11,330 nt of DNA, from assembly GCA_029941985.1 (NCBI GenBank), contig JAPYTV010000024.1, positions 1 through 11,330 on the forward strand, given 5' to 3'. A program made the position numbers and the translations under genes. This document shows, piece after piece, positions 6,836 to 11,330 of this stretch. The stretch comes from Candidatus Pelagibacter sp. Its GTDB lineage: Bacteria > Pseudomonadota > Alphaproteobacteria > Pelagibacterales > Pelagibacteraceae. Every line of letters starts with the position of its first letter. Position 1 is the first letter of the stretch. Under the pieces are notes generated by a model that saw only the letters and a program-made list of their open reading frames with translations, was not told the DNA's origin and did no database searches.

Positions 6836-8570
6836 AAAATATTTATCAATTATTCTAATTTTTTTATTGTACGGATTTAGCGTAAATTCAGAAAATCCCG
6901 TGGATATCTGGAGTCTAGAAGAAAAAAAATCATTAGAAGAAAATACAATAGTTGAAAATTTAGAAGAGAAAAGTATTTCTCAAAATTCAATTTATGAAAT
7001 GCAGTCACAAAAAATAGATCAATTAAGTGTAGATGAAGATCAAACTTTAATATCAAAAGAAATTGAAATAATAGGCCTTTATGATCCGGCAAAAAATGGA
7101 CTCAATATAAATATGTGGATCAATTCTGATGGTGACCAAATTTTAAATCTTTTTAAAAATATTAACAAAACACAACTTTCTAATGATGCATCAGAAATTT
7201 TAGATATTTTACTTTTAACTAATTCTTATTATCCTAGTAAAAATATATCTAAGCAACAATTTCTTGAAATAAAATCTAAATGGTTAATAAAAAATTCTAA
7301 TCTTAAATTAATTGAAGATTATTTATTAAATAATCAAATTATAAATGAAAATATAAAATTAACAAAATATTTGGTAGATGAATATTTATCTAGATCAGAA
7401 ATAGAAAAAGTGTGTGAAATTTTTTCTAAGATTAAGGCTTCTATTGAAGATGATTATTTATCAAAATTTAAAATATATTGTTTAATTAATAGAGGTAAGC
7501 CTGAAGAGGCTCAATTGCTTTTAGACATAAAAAAAGAATTAGGGTTTAAAGATAAATTTTATGAAAAAAAGATTAGTTATTTGATGGGATATGTTGATGA
7601 GCCTGATAAAAATATATCTGAAAAATCAATTTTAGATTTTCATCTTTCCCATCGCACAAATCCAGAATTTGATTTTGAACCACAAAGTTCAACATCCAAG
7701 TTAATTTGGAAATATTTATCAACATCTAATTTATTATATAATATTGAAAGTATTGAACTTACGGAGTTGGATAAAGTTGCTATAATTGAAAAGGCTACAC
7801 ATGACAAAAATTATAGTGAGAAAGAATTATATGATCTTTATAAAAGGTTTCAGTTTAATATTAATCAACTCTTAAATATCAAAGAATCATCCAAGTTATT
7901 AACAAATATTCAAGCAAGAGCCTTAATATATCAAGGTATTTTAATTACATCTGAGGTAGGAAAAAAATTAGAATTAATAAATGCTTTAAAGAATTCTTTT
8001 AAAAATGAAGAAATTGAAAATGCATTTGACCAGGAAATGAGAAATCTTTTAAAAGAAATTAAAATTGAGGACGTGCCATCAAATTATAGAAAGTTCTATG
8101 ATAGATATGCTTATGAGAGGAAAATTGTTTTAACAAATATTAAGATAAATAATAAGATTCTTCATCAATCTAAATTATTAAATTATTTTAGAGAGGATTT
8201 CAAAATAAAAAATATAAAAAAAGATTTAGAGGATCTTCTAAAAAAAATAAAAAAAGATAAGAAATATTATTTTTCAACAAAGGATATCATTTTAGTTGAA
8301 GCTCTTAAATCTGATGGTGTAAAAGTTTCAGAAAAATACAAAGGTCTTTATAAGATAAATGATTCTGAAATGCCTTCTGATATACAAGCTTTAATTAATA
8401 ATGGTGACATGGGTGTAGCAATGCTAAGAATAGTGCAGGTTATTGGACAAGATGAGCTTAAAGATATTGATCCTGAAACAATGTATTTTATTATTAGTAC
8501 ATTAAATCAACTAGATATTGATCCCATTAGAAACAGAATTTTGCTTAAAGTTCTTCCTTTAAAAGTTTAA
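6810..8570 (+). CDS. Exported alpha-helical repeat-like protein, unknown function
   Basis: This 586-residue protein begins with a clear Sec-type signal peptide: basic MRILKLLNKK, a hydrophobic core (about 11-24) and a likely cleavage after VNS at 25-27. There is no cysteine at the cleavage point, so it is probably not a lipoprotein but periplasmic or surface-bound. The mature part starts with an acidic, low-complexity stretch (about 31-85, rich in E, S, N, K), then is helical nearly throughout. Segments such as EIEKVCEIFSKIK and GKPEEAQLLLD (about 195-240) look like TPR/SEL1-type helical hairpins, though I cannot assign a named domain. The last 66 residues (from about 521) form a compact helical tail with NNGDMGVAMLRIVQVIGQ and DIDPETMYFIISTLNQL. 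Its position beside aroK suggests nothing direct about shikimate synthesis. A role in envelope assembly or protein-protein interaction is only a guess from topology. Confidence 0.82.
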   Translation: MRILKLLNKKYLSIILIFLLYGFSVNSENPVDIWSLEEKKSLEENTIVENLEEKSISQNSIYEMQSQKIDQLSVDEDQTLISKEIEIIGLYDPAKNGLNINMWINSDGDQILNLFKNINKTQLSNDASEILDILLLTNSYYPSKNISKQQFLEIKSKWLIKNSNLKLIEDYLLNNQIINENIKLTKYLVDEYLSRSEIEKVCEIFSKIKASIEDDYLSKFKIYCLINRGKPEEAQLLLDIKKELGFKDKFYEKKISYLMGYVDEPDKNISEKSILDFHLSHRTNPEFDFEPQSSTSKLIWKYLSTSNLLYNIESIELTELDKVAIIEKATHDKNYSEKELYDLYKRFQFNINQLLNIKESSKLLTNIQARALIYQGILITSEVGKKLELINALKNSFKNEEIENAFDQEMRNLLKEIKIEDVPSNYRKFYDRYAYERKIVLTNIKINNKILHQSKLLNYFREDFKIKNIKKDLEDLLKKIKKDKKYYFSTKDIILVEALKSDGVKVSEKYKGLYKINDSEMPSDIQALINNGDMGVAMLRIVQVIGQDELKDIDPETMYFIISTLNQLDIDPIRNRILLKVLPLKV

Positions 8571-8574
8571 AAAT

Positions 8575-8580
8575 TATAAT
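8575..8580 (+). promoter_or_regulatory. Possible -10 element upstream of def-fmt-truA
   Basis: An exact TATAAT lies in the 26-bp gap between the exported-protein gene and def, 16 bp before the def ATG, which would give a leader of about 10 bases. No good -35 hexamer is found 17-18 bp upstream (TTCTTC at 8551-8556 is the nearest), and the hexamer can arise by chance in this base composition. The def-fmt-truA genes could instead be read through from upstream. Confidence 0.3.
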
Positions 8581-8596
8581 AAAATAATTAACAATT

Positions 8597-9115
8597 ATGT
8601 CAGTTAAAACAATTTTAACAGAGCCCAATAAGCTGTTAAGACAAATATCAATTGTCGTTACAGAGGTTGGAAGTGTAGAGCAAAAATTAATGAATGATAT
8701 GCTTGATACCATGTATGACGCAAATGGTATTGGTCTTGCGGCAATACAAATTGGAGTTCCAAAAAGAATTATTGTGATGGACATTAGTAAAGATGAGAAT
8801 AAAAAAGAACCAATGTATTTTGTTAATCCCGTTATTAAAAAAAAGAATCTAGAGAAATCAACTTATGAAGAAGGATGTTTATCAGTTCCAAATCAATTTG
8901 CAGAAATAGATAGACCAAGTAAATGTGAAATTGAATATTTAGATTACGATGGAAAAAAACAATTATTAAAAGCTGAAGGTTTATTGGCGACTTGTATCCA
9001 ACATGAAATAGATCACTTAGAAGGTATTTTATTTATTGATTATTTGTCCAAATTGAAAAAATCAATGATTATAAAAAAACTTTCTAAGATTAAGCCAAAT
9101 AGAATAATTGTTTAG
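8597..9115 (+). CDS. def: Peptide deformylase
   Basis: Peptide deformylase removes the formyl group from the N-terminal methionine of nascent bacterial proteins. All three family motifs are present in the 172-residue product: GIGLAAIQ (44-51), EEGCLS (91-96) and HEIDH (136-140). Cys94, His136 and His140 are the expected metal ligands, with Glu137 catalytic. The C-terminal tail is short and basic, as in type 1 enzymes. The ATG at 8597 gives the standard MSVKTILTEPNKLLR start (compare the V-x-x-I-x-x-x-P-x-x-x-L-R pattern of the family). No Shine-Dalgarno is evident. It is first of three genes; fmt begins 3 bp after its stop, linking deformylation to formylation as in many bacteria. Confidence 0.97.
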   Translation: MSVKTILTEPNKLLRQISIVVTEVGSVEQKLMNDMLDTMYDANGIGLAAIQIGVPKRIIVMDISKDENKKEPMYFVNPVIKKKNLEKSTYEEGCLSVPNQFAEIDRPSKCEIEYLDYDGKKQLLKAEGLLATCIQHEIDHLEGILFIDYLSKLKKSMIIKKLSKIKPNRIIV

Positions 9116-9118
9116 GGT

Positions 9119-10051
9119 ATGTTAAAAAAAATTGTTTTTATGGGAACTCCTTTTTTTGCAGTGCCAATTTTAAAATCACTATATCAAAATGGCTACTCAA
9201 TATCTGTTGTTTATACACAACCACCACAAAAATCTCAAAGAGGTCAAAAAATAAACAAATCTCCTATTCAAGGAATTTCCGAAACTTTAAATATAGAGTT
9301 TAGAGCGCCTACAAATTTAAAAGGAAATAAAGAAGAATATGAATATTTAAAAAAATTAGATGTCGATATAGCAATCGTTGTAGCTTACGGTCAAATTATA
9401 CCTAAAGAGTTTTTAAGTTTAACTAAAAAAGGGTTTATTAATATTCACGCATCTCTTTTACCAAAGTGGCGAGGTGCAGCGCCAATTCAAAGATCAATTA
9501 TGAATTTAGAGAAAGAAACAGGTGTTAGTATTATGAGGATAGAGAAAAAATTAGATACAGGACCCGTATGTAATTCTTATAAAATAATAATTACCGATAG
9601 AGATAATACTGAAACTATATCGGAAAAGTTATCATCACTAGCGGCAGAAAAAATATTAGATAATATTGATGATATTTTAGGAGATCACATAGAATTTAAA
9701 GAACAAAATCATAAGGAGGCAACATATGCATCAAAAATTGAAAAATCTGAGGGACAAATAAATTGGAATAACACAGCCGAAAATATTATTGGTAAAATAA
9801 ATGGATTATATCCGAGTCCAGGTGCTTGGTTTATGTATAAAGGTGAAAGGTATAAAATTTTAAAAGCTGAGATAGCGTCTGGTTTAGGAAAAATAGGAGA
9901 GGTAGTAGGTGATTATCTAGAAATTAGTTGTAATAATAAAAAAACAATCAAAATTATAGAAATTCAAAGACAAGGAAAAAGACCTCAAAACATTAATGAA
10001 TTTATGCTTGGATCACAAATTAAAAAAGGTTCAAATTTGAATAATGCATAG
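9119..10051 (+). CDS. fmt: Methionyl-tRNA formyltransferase
   Basis: Fmt transfers a formyl group from 10-formyltetrahydrofolate to the amino group of Met-tRNA(fMet), making the initiator tRNA. The 310-residue length is typical. The N-terminal Rossmann-like domain opens with IVFMGTPFFAVPIL (5-18). The basic tRNA-contacting loop TQPPQKSQRGQK (33-44) matches the usual TQPDRPAGRGKK region. The catalytic triad fits Asn108, His110 (INIHASLLPKWRGAAPIQR, 107-125) and Asp146 (LDTGPV). The C-terminal OB-fold domain contains the conserved stretch INGLYPSPGAW. It sits 3 bp after def and overlaps truA by 8 bp, so the three genes are probably translated from one message. Confidence 0.97.
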   Translation: MLKKIVFMGTPFFAVPILKSLYQNGYSISVVYTQPPQKSQRGQKINKSPIQGISETLNIEFRAPTNLKGNKEEYEYLKKLDVDIAIVVAYGQIIPKEFLSLTKKGFINIHASLLPKWRGAAPIQRSIMNLEKETGVSIMRIEKKLDTGPVCNSYKIIITDRDNTETISEKLSSLAAEKILDNIDDILGDHIEFKEQNHKEATYASKIEKSEGQINWNNTAENIIGKINGLYPSPGAWFMYKGERYKILKAEIASGLGKIGEVVGDYLEISCNNKKTIKIIEIQRQGKRPQNINEFMLGSQIKKGSNLNNA

Positions 10052-10784
10052 ATATCAAATCTTAATTGAATACATAGGCACCAATTTTATAGGTTGGCAA
10101 ATTCAATCAAAAGGTAAATCTATTCAAAAATTAGCACAAACTAAACTAGCTAAACTTTTAAATGAAAAAATAAACTTAGTAGGGTCAGGGCGAACAGATT
10201 CAGGTGTTCATGCCATTGAACAATCGGCACATTTTGATTGTAAAAAAGAAATTCAAAATTTAGATAAGTTTCTAAAATCAATAAATTATTTTTTAAATGA
10301 TAAAGAAATTTCAATAATTAATATTAAAAAAAGAAATTTAAATTTTCATGCTAGGTTTTCTGCAAAACAGAGAATTTATAAATATATAATATTCAATCGA
10401 CTTAGTAGACCTTCCATTGATAAAGAAAGAGGTTGGCATATAATAAAGAAATTAGATATCCATTTAATGAAAAAAGGTGCTAAAAAATTATTAGGTACTA
10501 AAGATTTTTCAACCTTTAGAGCTTCGAGCTGTAACGCTAAAACTTCAATTAGAACGATGGAATCAATTAAGATAAAGTCATTTAAAGGTAGAATTGAAAT
10601 ACAATTTAAATCACAATCATTTTTACAACAACAGGTTAGATCAATGGTAGGCTGTTTAAAATATTTGGCTGAAAAAAAATGGGATTTAAAAAAGTTTGAA
10701 TTAATTTTTAAATCTAAAAAAAGAACTTTATGTGCTCCGCCTGCCCCAGCACAAGGATTATTTTTGGAAAAAGTTATCTATTAA
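10044..10784 (+). CDS. truA: tRNA pseudouridine(38-40) synthase
   Basis: TruA isomerises uridines at positions 38-40 in the anticodon arm of many tRNAs. The 246-residue product carries the family motif GSGRTDSGVHA (47-57), in which Asp52 is the catalytic nucleophile, and a conserved RIYKYIIFNR segment containing the active-site tyrosine. It also has DFSTFRAS and, near the C-terminus, FLQQQVRSMVG. The start codon lies inside the last codons of fmt (8-bp overlap), which suggests translational coupling. The length is typical. The 3' end overlaps the convergent SET-domain gene by 11 bp. def-fmt-truA is a common alphaproteobacterial order; the usual next gene in several relatives, dapE, is not seen on this strand in the window. 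Confidence 0.96.
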   Translation: MHRYQILIEYIGTNFIGWQIQSKGKSIQKLAQTKLAKLLNEKINLVGSGRTDSGVHAIEQSAHFDCKKEIQNLDKFLKSINYFLNDKEISIINIKKRNLNFHARFSAKQRIYKYIIFNRLSRPSIDKERGWHIIKKLDIHLMKKGAKKLLGTKDFSTFRASSCNAKTSIRTMESIKIKSFKGRIEIQFKSQSFLQQQVRSMVGCLKYLAEKKWDLKKFELIFKSKKRTLCAPPAPAQGLFLEKVIY

Positions 10785-11262
10785 CTCTGTTATTTTTTTT
10801 TGTAGTTATTTTAAATTTTTTATTAATTCGCCATCTTGATTCTGCACGCACAATATAACCACAGCAGTTTTTAGCAGCACATTTGCATGGAAATTGTTTA
10901 TAATCTTCATCATATCCAAAACCATAATCACATGTTAGCTCTTCTCCTTTTTTGATATCTTTTATAGCAACTACCCAAAGTTTTAAACCTGTTCCATTAT
11001 AATCACAGTTATTTGAACATGAGTGATTAATTAATCTAGCAGTATTCCATAAAACATCTCCATCAAGATCATATCTATTATTTAAATTAAATAAATAAAT
11101 TGGTTTAGCATTGTCAAACTTTTCGGATTCTTCAGTTTGTTTTTTGGTTATAATTTTGCCCACGTAATCAATAATTCGAGCACCTTCTTTAATATCCTTA
11201 GTGGCATATAGTCCACGTCCTTTTCTATCAATGTTAGATTTTCTAATTCGGTAAAGTTTCAT
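10774..11262 (-). CDS. SET-domain protein (putative protein-lysine methyltransferase)
   Basis: This 162-residue protein has the layout of a stand-alone SET-domain methyltransferase, which moves a methyl group from S-adenosylmethionine to a lysine side chain. In order: IDRKGRGLYATKDIKEG (11-27, SAM-binding GxG), IDYVGKIIT, RLINHSC (76-82), GEELTCDYGFGY (107-118, with Tyr113 at the catalytic-tyrosine position), and a post-SET motif CKCAAKNC (126-133). Cys86, just after NHSC, together with Cys126, Cys128 and Cys133 forms a complete zinc-cluster set as in eukaryotic SET proteins. The basic tail (about 146-162) could touch nucleic acid or an acidic partner. The ATG at 11262 is preferred; a TTG at 11298 would add 12 residues and the frame stays open to the window edge without another good start. 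The substrate is unknown. Confidence 0.85.
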   Translation of the reverse strand: MKLYRIRKSNIDRKGRGLYATKDIKEGARIIDYVGKIITKKQTEESEKFDNAKPIYLFNLNNRYDLDGDVLWNTARLINHSCSNNCDYNGTGLKLWVVAIKDIKKGEELTCDYGFGYDEDYKQFPCKCAAKNCCGYIVRAESRWRINKKFKITTKKNNRVNR

Positions 11263-11330
11263 ATGAGGTTTCTTTAAGCAGTTTTTGAAAGTTTTCAATA
11301 AAATTCTAAAAGAGCGTTGACATGCATCTC

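Noticed and set aside
6625..6849. Minus-strand open frame of 74 codons upstream of aroK
   Set aside because: It overlaps the signal-peptide start of the large exported protein and most of the plus-strand small membrane protein; the plus-strand reading has a better start signal and context. Not fully excluded.
6877..7092. Minus-strand open frame of 71 codons
   Set aside because: Antisense to the acidic linker of the exported protein; leucine/phenylalanine-rich only because it mirrors E/K-rich codons.
8545..8784. Minus-strand open frame of 79 codons over the def start
   Set aside because: Antisense to the conserved first motif of peptide deformylase.
11263..11330. TTG start at 11298 for the SET gene, and a possible end of another minus-strand gene (TGA at 11295-11297)
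   Set aside because: The SET frame is open to the edge but the ATG at 11262 begins exactly where the SET fold usually begins. The other frame gives only about 11 residues in the window, too few to identify.

Overview
The window looks like chromosome from a streamlined, very AT-rich marine alphaproteobacterium, most likely SAR11 (Pelagibacterales). The basis is the strong A/T bias and lysine/asparagine/isoleucine-rich proteins, spacers of at most about 58 bp with frequent gene overlaps, and gene orders known from Alphaproteobacteria (bolA / J-domain protein / cobS / cobT; aroK-aroB; def-fmt-truA). No database search was possible, so the lineage is an inference. I see no tRNA, rRNA, IS element, prophage gene, CRISPR array or clear intrinsic terminator, and no gene-free stretch longer than about 60 bp.

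Layout. (1) 1-1429, plus strand: the last 47 codons of a gyrB-type topoisomerase subunit, then, 2 bp later, a RegB/PrrB-type redox-sensing histidine kinase with its quinone motif, H-box and redox cysteine intact. (2) 1426-4708, minus strand: a tight three-gene unit read as J-domain protein, cobS, cobT. It meets regB tail to tail with a 4-bp overlap. (3) 4734-4994, plus strand: a BolA-family gene divergent from the J-domain gene across 25 bp. (4) 4983-6591, minus strand: aroK then aroB (shikimate pathway), overlapping each other by 14 bp and bolA by 12 bp. (5) 6650-8570, plus strand: a small single-span membrane protein followed, with a 26-bp overlap, by a large exported alpha-helical protein of unknown function. 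(6) 8597-10784, plus strand: def-fmt-truA, which supplies formyl-Met-tRNA for initiation, removes the formyl group from nascent proteins, and modifies the tRNA anticodon arm. (7) 10774-11262, minus strand: a SET-domain lysine methyltransferase-like protein with a complete post-SET zinc site, again overlapping its convergent neighbour.

Most of the window is core housekeeping. The parts most worth a second look are the bolA/J-protein/cobS/cobT block (an AAA+/VWA pair with no CobN chelatase subunit or other cobalamin gene nearby, next to a zinc-finger-like J-protein), the bacterial SET-domain protein, the unknown membrane/exported pair beside aroK, and the fact that all three convergent gene pairs overlap at their 3' ends, leaving no room for terminators between them.
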